Shown: positions 1-6,821 of the stretch, piece by piece
How positions within the stretch are numbered: position 1 is the first letter of the stretch
Layout: the number at the start of each line of letters is the position of its first letter
DNA from: Chryseobacterium taklimakanense
Lineage (GTDB): Bacteria; Bacteroidota; Bacteroidia; Flavobacteriales; Weeksellaceae
DNA: 64,000 bases
Reading direction: 5' to 3'
Assembly: GCF_900187185.1 (NCBI RefSeq)
Contig: NZ_LT906465.1
Coordinates: 2,418,001 to 2,482,000, forward strand
The notes under the pieces: generated by a model
Told to the model about the DNA's origin: nothing
The model's input: only the letters and a program-made list of their open reading frames with translations
Database searches by the model: none
Made by a program: the position numbers and the translations under genes

Positions 1-35
1 AGGGGGATTTCCTTTTAAACAATTATAATGTCATT

Positions 36-434
36 ATGAAAATAGAGCATCTTGGGATCGCCGTAAAATCGCTTGAAAGTTCAGATAATCTTTTTGCGAG
101 ATTACTGGGAAAGCCCAATTACAAACAGGAAGCTGTAGAAACGGAAGGTGTGACGACATCTTTTTACCAAGTTGGTGAAAGCAAAATCGAACTTCTGGAA
201 GCGACAAATCCCGACAGCCCGATCGCAAAATTTATTGCTAAAAAAGGCGAAGGCATCCATCATATTGCGTTTGGTGTAGAAGATATCAAAGCTGAGGTAG
301 AACGTTTAAAAAATGAAGGCTTTGTTTTTATCACTGAAGAACCGAAAGAAGGCGCTGATAATAAGCTGGTTGTGTTTCTGCACCCTAAATCCACAAACGG
401 CGTTTTGGTAGAGCTTTGCCAGGAAAAGCCATAA
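36..434 (+). CDS. mce: methylmalonyl-CoA epimerase
   Basis: This 132-residue protein of the vicinal-oxygen-chelate (glyoxalase) superfamily should interconvert (2R)- and (2S)-methylmalonyl-CoA in the cytoplasm, linking propionyl-CoA metabolism to succinyl-CoA. Two beta-alpha-beta-beta-beta repeats are visible, beginning IEHLGIAV (residues 3-10) and HHIAFGVED (75-83). Likely metal ligands are H5, E52, H75 or H76 and E126 in LVELC. The length matches the family. It starts with ATG at 36, so the gene is complete and its 5' neighbour lies outside the window. It is followed by a promoter-like sequence and a tRNA gene. The family assignment is strong; the epimerase activity is inferred from it. Confidence 0.9.
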   Translation: MKIEHLGIAVKSLESSDNLFARLLGKPNYKQEAVETEGVTTSFYQVGESKIELLEATNPDSPIAKFIAKKGEGIHHIAFGVEDIKAEVERLKNEGFVFITEEPKEGADNKLVVFLHPKSTNGVLVELCQEKP

Positions 435-440
435 TAAATT

Positions 441-469
441 TTGATATTCTTCAAAAAAGATTATTTTTG
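441..469 (+). promoter_or_regulatory. Bacteroidota-type promoter for the tRNA(CAT)
   Basis: TTG (441-443), an 18-nt spacer and TATTTTTG (462-469) match the Bacteroidota promoter layout TTG-N17-23-TAnnTTTG. It would start RNA near 476, about 80 nt before the tRNA at 557. Confidence 0.6.
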
Positions 470-556
470 CAAACCAATTTAGGACTTCAAAAGTTTTAAA
501 TTTCTATAGCGCATGCTGACAGCCATCGGCAGGTAACAGCAAACAGTTATAACTGA

Positions 557-630
557 GGCCCTATAACTCAGTTGGTTAGAGTAGCTGACTCATAATCAGC
601 AAGTCCTTGGTTCGAGCCCAAGTGGGGCCA
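557..630 (+). tRNA. tRNA with CAT anticodon, probably tRNA-Ile2 (otherwise elongator tRNA-Met)
   Basis: This is a full cloverleaf. The acceptor stem GGCCCTA pairs with TGGGGCC, the anticodon stem is GCTGA/TCAGC with loop CTCATAA, and the T arm is CTTGG/CCAAG. No CCA is encoded. The anticodon CAT fits tRNA-Met or tRNA-Ile2, whose C34 is converted to lysidine by TilS. The GGCCC acceptor start and the GACTCATAATC anticodon-arm core match the E. coli Ile2 tRNA better than elongator Met, so I lean towards Ile2. The structure is certain; the amino-acid identity is less so. Confidence 0.9.
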
Positions 631-684
631 CTTTTTTAAATCAACCATTTACAAATTGTAAGTGGTTTTTTTATTTTACCAATT

Positions 685-920
685 ATGGATTATAAGGAAT
701 ATAAAACCAAAATCGACTGGGACGGCATTACGTAAGAAATATAAACACTCGGATTTTGACCTTTTTTATTATGTGGAAACACCCAAATTTAATGAGATGA
801 GAAAATAAAATTCTTATAATTTACAATATATTGCCTTTCAAAACCTCCAACTTTTCAAAGCAGAAAAACTGGATTAAGGCATGGTACACTGAAATAGTTT
901 TAATATCGGCGAGCTCGTAG
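685..920 (+). pseudogene. decayed short gene with two frameshifts and an in-frame stop
   Basis: Protein-like sequence is spread over three frames. An ATG at 685 opens MDYKEYKTKIDWDGI. From 731 the next frame reads KYKHSDFDLFYYVETPKFNE up to a TAA at 806. The same frame then continues as YNLQYIAFQNLQLFKAEKLD to a TAA at 875. A further shift near 870 gives WIKAWYTEIVLISASS to a TAG at 918. The pieces are collinear, rich in aromatic and charged residues, and abut without large gaps, as expected for a recently broken gene of about 80 codons. I do not recognise the family. Confidence 0.5.
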
Positions 921-1038
921 AGATTTAAAGTGGTTTTTCATAAATAATCTCATTAAATTCATAAAAATAAGTTAATATGGGAAAAGCCCTCATTCTTGGC
1001 ACAAAAATTATTTGTTAAAAAAGGAAATAAATTTTGAA

Positions 1039-1464
1039 ATGAGGAAAACAATACTTGCATTTTTAATTGCATTTTCAGGATTGGTTTGGGCACAAAAGAC
1101 CCCGCTAAGAGAAATGTACCAATACTCTGGAAAAAACGATAAAGCGCTCGTAAAGGCTAAAACCGACCTTTTTTTACTGAATATTTTGGCGTCGGATAAG
1201 TTTGAAGTGAAGACCAACAGTTCCGGGAACGATCATTTGGATGTGAATCTTTTAATGCCTTTTTCCAACGGTAAAATATCATCCCGGGTGCGTTATGATT
1301 TTCTGAACGAAGGTTTTGTTGTTTCACTTTCCAATACAAAACTTGTGAGCAGGGACGGAAAAGTAACTTTGCTTAATAATCCTTCAGATCTCAATCATAA
1401 CAAAGTTCTTGAAAGCTTAAAGGGCCTGGTTTTCACCACTTATCAAAAGGAAATAAACAAATAG
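1039..1464 (+). CDS. secreted protein of unknown function
   Basis: I chose the ATG at 1039, which gives a 141-residue protein opening with a clear signal peptide (MRKTILAFLIAFSGLVWAQ, cleavage expected after the A before Q19). A TTG nine codons upstream would place charged residues in front of the signal and is unlikely. The mature part is a mix of predicted strands and turns with no cysteine and no recognised motif. It is probably periplasmic, since neither a lipobox nor a type IX sorting domain is visible. It stands alone between a decayed gene and a shared terminator. I do not recognise the family and infer no function. Confidence 0.7.
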   Translation: MRKTILAFLIAFSGLVWAQKTPLREMYQYSGKNDKALVKAKTDLFLLNILASDKFEVKTNSSGNDHLDVNLLMPFSNGKISSRVRYDFLNEGFVVSLSNTKLVSRDGKVTLLNNPSDLNHNKVLESLKGLVFTTYQKEINK

Positions 1465-1466
1465 GA

Positions 1467-1500
1467 AAAGCCTCCGGATTTTGGAGGCTTTATCTTTTTT
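1467..1500. terminator. bidirectional terminator
   Basis: A 9-bp stem (AAAGCCTCC, 1467-1475, with GGAGGCTTT, 1483-1491) is followed by a T-rich run. It lies between the convergent ends of the secreted unknown gene and the M23 peptidase gene. Confidence 0.75.
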
Positions 1501-2455
1501 AGAAATTCAAAAACAGTTTTGGGTTTACCGGAGTGTTGTTTTTGTGCACTTCGTAGTGAAGGTGCGGGCCTGTCGAACGGCCGCTGTTTCCTGATTTTGC
1601 GATGACCTGATTTACTTTCACCTGATCATTGGTCTGAACCAGAATTTGTGAAAGATGCCCGTAAAGCGTCGCCAAACCGTTGCCGTGTGAGATAATCACG
1701 CAGTTTCCGTAACCGCCTTTCTGCCCTGCAAAAATTACGGTTCCGATTGCTGCACTGCGCACATCAGTGCCGTAAGGCACCGCGAAATCCATGCCTTTGT
1801 GAAACTGGATCTGGTCAGCTTCTGCGGGAGGATTATTTTTTTCTGTGGGAACTGCTTTGGATTTGTTTGCAGCCGCGGTTGCAGATTCTGGAATCACCGT
1901 TCTTTTAACCACATTTCCCAAGCTGTCTTTTTCCTCGATGATTTGCGGTTCGGGTTTTGCCGCTTCCATTGCCGGAGCTTTCACTGCAGCCATCATCACT
2001 GTCCTCTTTACCGGAATGGGGTTGATTCTTTTTCCGAAATTTGACGAAATATATCCTGAAGTAGGAATTCCCAGTGGTACTTGCTGCAACTTTTGCTGAA
2101 GATCTACCAGGTACTGGCTGTAGCGGTTGCTTACTTTTGCAAGATAGACGGCATTATCCAAACTGTCCTGATCCAGCGTCATTATTCTTTCATTGGTGAT
2201 GTTTTTGGAAAGCAGAAATCCATTTATTTCCCTTACGCTGCTGTCGATCAGGGTTAGGTCATTTTTCATTTTGAGGTAATCGATGCTGTCTTTTTCAGTA
2301 TTGATTTTCACGAGATTCACCTCGTAATTTTTCTGGTTCTTTTCAGTGAAAAGCTTTCCTATTATTAAAGCCTGGCCAAAAACAACGGCCAAAAGAATAC
2401 CCAGCAGAATGTTTGCTTTATTTTTATTTTTCAAAAAATTTTTCATTCTTTTCAT
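1499..2455 (-). CDS. membrane-anchored M23 (LytM-type) peptidase
   Basis: This 318-residue protein probably cuts or regulates cutting of peptidoglycan cross-links in the periplasm. One N-terminal membrane helix (about residues 14-36) is followed by a helical, probably coiled-coil region (about 38-130), a charged, proline- and alanine-rich linker and a C-terminal M23 domain (about 215-318). The zinc-site motifs are intact: H219-x3-D223 (HKGMD) and H298-x-H300 (PHLHYE). It should therefore be catalytic, unlike EnvC-type LytM factors that have lost these residues. Its layout resembles MepM/DipM-like proteins. It is convergent with the preceding gene and its promoter side faces gpsA. Confidence 0.9.
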   Translation of the reverse strand: MKRMKNFLKNKNKANILLGILLAVVFGQALIIGKLFTEKNQKNYEVNLVKINTEKDSIDYLKMKNDLTLIDSSVREINGFLLSKNITNERIMTLDQDSLDNAVYLAKVSNRYSQYLVDLQQKLQQVPLGIPTSGYISSNFGKRINPIPVKRTVMMAAVKAPAMEAAKPEPQIIEEKDSLGNVVKRTVIPESATAAANKSKAVPTEKNNPPAEADQIQFHKGMDFAVPYGTDVRSAAIGTVIFAGQKGGYGNCVIISHGNGLATLYGHLSQILVQTNDQVKVNQVIAKSGNSGRSTGPHLHYEVHKNNTPVNPKLFLNF

Positions 2456-2589
2456 TTTTTTTGGGACTGCAAATTTAAATAAAAAATAAAAATTGAATTA
2501 GATCTTAATCGGAGTGGTTTGATTCTGAAAACATTAATAGGTTAAATGGCGCTATAAAATCCGGAGTCGCCAGCCACCTTATTTTTAAT

Positions 2590-2597
2590 TATATTTG
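2590..2597 (+). promoter_or_regulatory. -7 promoter element for gpsA
   Basis: TATATTTG matches TAnnTTTG and lies 25 nt before the gpsA ATG. No clear upstream TTG is seen at the expected spacing. Confidence 0.4.
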
Positions 2598-2621
2598 TAA
2601 ATTACCTATTTCTCAAAAGCT

Positions 2622-3689
2622 ATGGCGAAGAAAAAGACTAAGGAAGATGCTAAAACCGTAAAAACGAAAACTAACCCCGCAAAAACGGGTAAGCCACAGC
2701 AACCATGCAGTGTCGGCGTGGTGGGCAGCGGAAGTTTTGCAACGGCTATTGTAAAAATGCTCACAGAAAACTGCAAAATGGTACACTGGCACGTTCGCAA
2801 TGAGTTTGTAAAAGGCGCTATCGAACTCCGGGGGCATAATCCTACCTACCTTACTTCAGTCAGCTTCAATACCAAAAATCTGAATATTACGACAGATATC
2901 AACGCGCTTGTTGCGGCATGTGATGTCATCGTGTTGGCGACCCCATCCATTTATCTTGCGCAAACCATTGAAAAAATGACCTGCGATTATGCGGATAAAA
3001 TCTTTATTTCAGCGATTAAAGGTATTGTTCCGGAGCATAATGATGTCGTTGCTCATTATTTGAAAGAAAAATTCGATATAGGTTTCAGAAACCAGGCGGT
3101 GATTGCCGGTCCGTGCCACGCTGAGGAAGTTGCTATGGAAAGGCTGTCGTACCTTACCATCGCCACGGTAGAAGAAGAGGTTGCACAGAAATTGGATCAG
3201 CTGTTCACTTCCAGATTTATAAAAGTTAACAACAGCACGGATATTTTGGGCAATGAATACAGCGCGATCCTCAAGAACATTTATGCAGTCGGCGCCGGAA
3301 TTGCCAGTGGACTTGGTTATGGCGACAACTTCATCGCTGTTTTTGTAACCAATGCAATCCGTGAAATGGAAACTTTCCTCGAGGGCGTTTATGAAGCGCC
3401 GCGCGATGTGAACGAAAGCGCCTATCTTGGGGACCTTTTGGTAACCGCGTACTCACTGTTTTCACGTAACAGGAATTTAGGAAATTTAATTGGTAAGGGC
3501 TACACCGTGAAATCTGCAATACAGTCGATGAACATGGTTGCGGAGGGATATTACGCCGCAGATTCCATTTACAATACCGCGAAGGAGAAAAATATTTCAA
3601 CACCAATTATAGATACCATTTATGGGATTCTGTATGAAGATAAGAACCCGGAAAAACAGTTCAAAAAACTTACGGCAAAACTGACATAA
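2622..3689 (+). CDS. gpsA: NAD(P)+-dependent glycerol-3-phosphate dehydrogenase
   Basis: This enzyme reduces dihydroxyacetone phosphate to sn-glycerol 3-phosphate, the backbone for phospholipids, in the cytoplasm. The Rossmann motif GVVGSGSFATAI lies at about residues 33-44, and the catalytic-lysine segment LKNIYAVGAGIASGLGYGDN is conserved. The 355-residue length exceeds the usual 330-340 because of a 29-residue Lys/Thr-rich, probably disordered N-terminal tail ahead of the fold. The ATG at 2622 is preceded by a -7 promoter element, and no later in-frame ATG precedes the domain, so the tail is probably real. A T-run and a GC-rich repeat follow immediately. Confidence 0.93.
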   Translation: MAKKKTKEDAKTVKTKTNPAKTGKPQQPCSVGVVGSGSFATAIVKMLTENCKMVHWHVRNEFVKGAIELRGHNPTYLTSVSFNTKNLNITTDINALVAACDVIVLATPSIYLAQTIEKMTCDYADKIFISAIKGIVPEHNDVVAHYLKEKFDIGFRNQAVIAGPCHAEEVAMERLSYLTIATVEEEVAQKLDQLFTSRFIKVNNSTDILGNEYSAILKNIYAVGAGIASGLGYGDNFIAVFVTNAIREMETFLEGVYEAPRDVNESAYLGDLLVTAYSLFSRNRNLGNLIGKGYTVKSAIQSMNMVAEGYYAADSIYNTAKEKNISTPIIDTIYGILYEDKNPEKQFKKLTAKLT

Positions 3690-3699
3690 TTGCTTTTTT

Positions 3700-3900
3700 T
3701 TTTTTTGATTGGGGCGCATGCTCGCTCCCTCACTCCGTGCCTCCGTTCAGTCGCTCGCACCGGGCTTTCCGTTACAAGTCCTCGTGCACCGGCGCTCATC
3801 GCCTTCGGCGCTTCGCGCCCACGCTTACTCCGGGCTTTCCACTGCAATCCCTTGCGCATTGCGAGTCGGCACTCAATTTCGGGGAATCCCATAAAATCCA
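3700..3900. repeat. GC-rich intergenic repeat element with dyads
   Basis: About 200 bp between gpsA and recG differ sharply from the neighbours: GC-rich, full of CGC/GCG, and without a credible gene. Two direct copies of CCGGGCTTTCC followed by a purine-rich CAA box sit 70 bp apart (about 3760-3776 and 3830-3846). Nested hairpins lie between them, for example GGCGC-TTC-GCGCC at 3807-3819. Short reading frames cross it on both strands but read as low-complexity Arg/Ser/Ala. From memory, similar GGGCTTTCCGCTNCAAT repeats are scattered between genes in Chryseobacterium and Flavobacterium; this was not checked. Only one copy is seen in this window. Confidence 0.65.
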
Positions 3901-3942
3901 TTGGTTACAAATCAAAAAAAATCCCGAAATTCGGCTTCAGTT

Positions 3943-6027
3943 TTGAATCTTGACACATCCATAGAATACCTCAAGGGCATCGGTCCCGAACGCGCGAAGC
4001 TCATCAAAAATGTGCTTGGTATTTCCACGGTGGAGGATTTTCTCAACTTTTATCCCATCCGTTATCTGGACAAAAGCAAAATTTACAAAATCAAGGACTT
4101 AAAAGAAGGTTTGCCCGATGTACAGCTGAAAGGAAAAATAAAGGAGTTAAAGGAGATCGGAACGGGGAGAACCAAGCGGTTATCCGGAAAATTTCAGGAT
4201 GAGACCGGGACTGTGGATTTGGTTTGGTTTCAGTATTCCCAATGGCTCAAGGATCAGCTGCCTGTAAACCGGGAAATTCTCATTTTTGGTAAGGCCAGTT
4301 TCTTCAATAATCAGTTTTCTATGGCGCATCCGGAAATTGAGATCGAAGAAAAGCGTGAACAGGAAAATTACCTGAAGCCGATTTATCCAAGCTCAGAAAA
4401 GCTGACCAAAAGAGGGCTTAACCAGAAATTTTTTCAAAATTTACTGAAAAATATCTGCCTCCAAATTCCAATCCTCATTCAGGAAAACCTGCCGGATTAT
4501 CTGATGAAGTTTTTGAAGCTGATGTCGCGGCAGCAGGCATTTCTCAATATTCATTTTCCTGAAAACATGACACATTTCGAGGCGGCCGACCGGCGCCTTA
4601 AGTTTGAGGAAGCCTTCTTTTTCCAGTTAGGTTACGGACTGAAAAAGCAATATCATCAAACCAATTCCCAAGGAAATCCGTTTCCGGTTGTGGGTGATTA
4701 TTTCAACAATTTCTATGAAAATTTCCTGCCTTTTGACCTTACCAGTGCACAGAAAAGGGTTTTAAAAGAAATAAGAACCGATATGAAACGTCCGGTGCAG
4801 ATGAACCGGCTTTTGCAGGGCGATGTTGGTTCAGGCAAAACAATGGTTGCGCTTCTTTCCATGCTCATTGCTATGGATAACGGTTTCCAGAGCTGTATGA
4901 TGGCGCCGACCGAAATCCTGGCACAACAGCATTTCAGCGGGATATCCGAACTTTTGGCAGGCACAGGAATTACAGTAAAACTGCTCACAGGCTCCACAAA
5001 AAATTCTGAAAGAAAAATCATTCACGAAGAATTATCAGGCGGCGAACTTTCAATCCTGGTGGGGACGCACGCTGTTTTGGAAGATATTGTTCAGTTTAAA
5101 AATTTAGGTTTAGCCATCATCGATGAACAGCACCGTTTCGGGGTGGCCCAGCGTGCTAAACTTTGGGCAAAAAACCGCATTCCGCCGCATATTCTGGTGA
5201 TGACGGCTACGCCGATCCCCAGAACTCTGGCCATGAGTTTTTATTCTGATCTGGATGTTTCAGTGATAGACGAGATGCCAGCAGGAAGAAAGCCCATCAT
5301 TACCGCGCACCGAAAAGAAAAAGACAGAATTTCGGTTTACAATTTTTGTCGGGACGAGATTATTAAGGGACGGCAGATCTATTTTGTTTACCCTTTAATC
5401 GAAGAAAGCGAAACGCTGGATTATAAAAATTTAATGGAAGGTTTCGACCATATTTTACAGCACTTTAGCGATTATAATGTGACGATGCTGCACGGAAGAA
5501 TGCTGCCCGCCGAAAAAGATGCAGCAATGCAGTATTTCGCTTCCGGAAAAGCACAGATTATGGTGGCTACCACGGTTATTGAAGTCGGCGTGAATGTTCC
5601 CAATGCCTCGGTTATGGTGATAGAAAGTGCTGAAAGGTTCGGCCTCTCCCAATTGCATCAGTTGCGGGGCCGTGTGGGGCGCGGAGCCGAGCAGAGTTAC
5701 TGTATCTTAATGACTTCTGACAAGCTTTCAAACGAGAGCCGCAAACGCATCAAAACGATGTGTGAGACCAACGACGGCTTCAAAATTTCTGAGGTAGATA
5801 TGCAGCTCCGCGGTCCGGGCGATATTCTCGGCACGCAGCAAAGCGGTGTTGTAGATTACAAACGGCTGGATCTGGTTCAGGATGCCAAAATCATCAAAGC
5901 TTCAAAAGAAACGGTAGAGAAAATCATTTCAAAGGATCCTTTTCTTAGCCATCCGGATCATCTGGCGATGAAGTATTATTACCAGAAACAATACCGCGGG
6001 AAAAATAAGTGGGGCAAAATTTCGTAA
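3943..6027 (+). CDS. recG: ATP-dependent DNA helicase RecG
   Basis: RecG remodels stalled replication forks and branch-migrates Holliday junctions. The order is an N-terminal wedge/OB domain (about residues 1-230), a helicase domain with Walker A GDVGSGKT, a DEQHRFG box and the MTATPIPRT motif III, then a second helicase domain with GRVGRG motif VI. There is no ATG near the N-terminus. TTG at 3943 gives the family-like start LNLDTSIEYLKGIGPERA and a 694-residue protein. An in-frame TTG at 3901 would add 14 residues but lies at the edge of the repeat. The repeat sits where the original promoter and start would be. Confidence 0.93.
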   Translation: MNLDTSIEYLKGIGPERAKLIKNVLGISTVEDFLNFYPIRYLDKSKIYKIKDLKEGLPDVQLKGKIKELKEIGTGRTKRLSGKFQDETGTVDLVWFQYSQWLKDQLPVNREILIFGKASFFNNQFSMAHPEIEIEEKREQENYLKPIYPSSEKLTKRGLNQKFFQNLLKNICLQIPILIQENLPDYLMKFLKLMSRQQAFLNIHFPENMTHFEAADRRLKFEEAFFFQLGYGLKKQYHQTNSQGNPFPVVGDYFNNFYENFLPFDLTSAQKRVLKEIRTDMKRPVQMNRLLQGDVGSGKTMVALLSMLIAMDNGFQSCMMAPTEILAQQHFSGISELLAGTGITVKLLTGSTKNSERKIIHEELSGGELSILVGTHAVLEDIVQFKNLGLAIIDEQHRFGVAQRAKLWAKNRIPPHILVMTATPIPRTLAMSFYSDLDVSVIDEMPAGRKPIITAHRKEKDRISVYNFCRDEIIKGRQIYFVYPLIEESETLDYKNLMEGFDHILQHFSDYNVTMLHGRMLPAEKDAAMQYFASGKAQIMVATTVIEVGVNVPNASVMVIESAERFGLSQLHQLRGRVGRGAEQSYCILMTSDKLSNESRKRIKTMCETNDGFKISEVDMQLRGPGDILGTQQSGVVDYKRLDLVQDAKIIKASKETVEKIISKDPFLSHPDHLAMKYYYQKQYRGKNKWGKIS

Positions 6028-6030
6028 ATA

Positions 6031-6065
6031 AAAAAGCCGCCTGAAAATGAATTCAAAACGGCTTT
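6031..6065 (-). terminator. terminator of the small membrane protein pair
   Basis: The stem AAAGCCG/CGGCTTT (6033-6039 and 6059-6065) is followed on the minus strand by a T-run. It may also stop recG transcription, although the T-run on the plus strand is weak. Confidence 0.55.
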
Positions 6066-6099
6066 CCGATTTTAAGTGTAATATAAGTAATGAAGTTTT

Positions 6100-6336
6100 T
6101 TAGTCTCTGCTTCCGCCGCCTCGTGCTACTAAAGCTATAATAAGGATAAGCACTAAAGCTCCTATAACCCAAACCAAAGGATTAGACATCCAGTCGCCAC
6201 CCATAGCTTCTCCCGGTTTATCAACATCCACATCCACCTTCAGATCCGGAGCTTTCTCCTGTGCGAAAAGGATGGCTGATGCAAACATTGTTAAAATAAA
6301 CATTTGGGCTTTTGATAAAAATTGTAAATTTTTCAT
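6100..6336 (-). CDS. small membrane protein, unknown function
   Basis: This 78-residue protein begins with a hydrophobic segment resembling a signal peptide (about residues 9-25, ending LFAQ). An acidic stretch (KVDVDVD) follows, then a second hydrophobic helix (about 53-71, VWVIGALVLILIIALVARGG). This predicts an acidic region outside the membrane and a short Arg/Asp tail in the cytoplasm. It overlaps the upstream small gene by 4 bases (ATGA), so the two are translationally coupled. I recall similar short KVDVDV proteins in other Flavobacteria but know no function. Confidence in the gene is good; its role is open. Confidence 0.7.
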   Translation of the reverse strand: MKNLQFLSKAQMFILTMFASAILFAQEKAPDLKVDVDVDKPGEAMGGDWMSNPLVWVIGALVLILIIALVARGGGSRD

Positions 6337-6500
6337 AATCTATTATTTGTTTTGTGATCGATAAATATTTTATACACTATTACTAAAACAGCTGCTAAAA
6401 AGACAAAATGAATTTCCCCGCCTGCATCAAAAACCATAAATCCTAGAAACCAGGTGATAAACAGTACCGCGGATACAACATAAAATAAACTGTTACTCAT
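6333..6500 (-). CDS. small two-helix membrane protein, DUF5670/lmo0937-like
   Basis: From the ATG at 6500 this is a 55-residue protein with two hydrophobic helices (about residues 3-24 and 29-46) and a basic tail. The pattern LF.V..VLFITWFLGF followed by GGEIHFVFLAAVLVIVYKIF matches the lmo0937/DUF5670 family of tiny membrane proteins, whose function is unknown and which are often stress-linked. An upstream in-frame ATG at 6533 would add 11 mostly charged residues and is less family-like. The stop overlaps the start of the next small membrane gene by 4 bases. Confidence 0.65.
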   Translation of the reverse strand: MSNSLFYVVSAVLFITWFLGFMVFDAGGEIHFVFLAAVLVIVYKIFIDHKTNNRL

Positions 6501-6821
6501 TGCTATCATCTGTTGTGCTTTCTTATGGTACAAATTTCATTGATCTTTGCTTTGTAAGCTTTACGTGTTTGTAAACGATTTTTATAAAATTTCCATAAAA
6601 TAATCTTTTTAAATTAAAAAATAATCGCCCGGAAGCTTATTTATGGAATTTTATTCACAGAAAATCACTTTCCTTAAAATTTCACCACTTGTTTTAAATG
6701 ATCGTTTTGTAATACAAATATGATTTTAATTTGGAAGTTTCTTATTACACAATTTTGAGTGTTACTTTCAAGATTCTGGAGGGTGCTTGTAGAAAGAATG
6801 ATTAAATAGCTGGGTAATTTG
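6501..6821. other. non-coding AT-rich gap
   Basis: This stretch holds the upstream side of the small membrane gene pair and the downstream side of the histidine kinase gene. I see no open frame with protein-like composition, no tRNA-like fold and no strong hairpin. Confidence 0.5.

Noticed and set aside
3690-3953. Open frames on both strands across the GC-rich repeat
   Set aside because: They read as low-complexity Arg/Ser/Ala and come from repeats and hairpins; no domain or start signal supports them.
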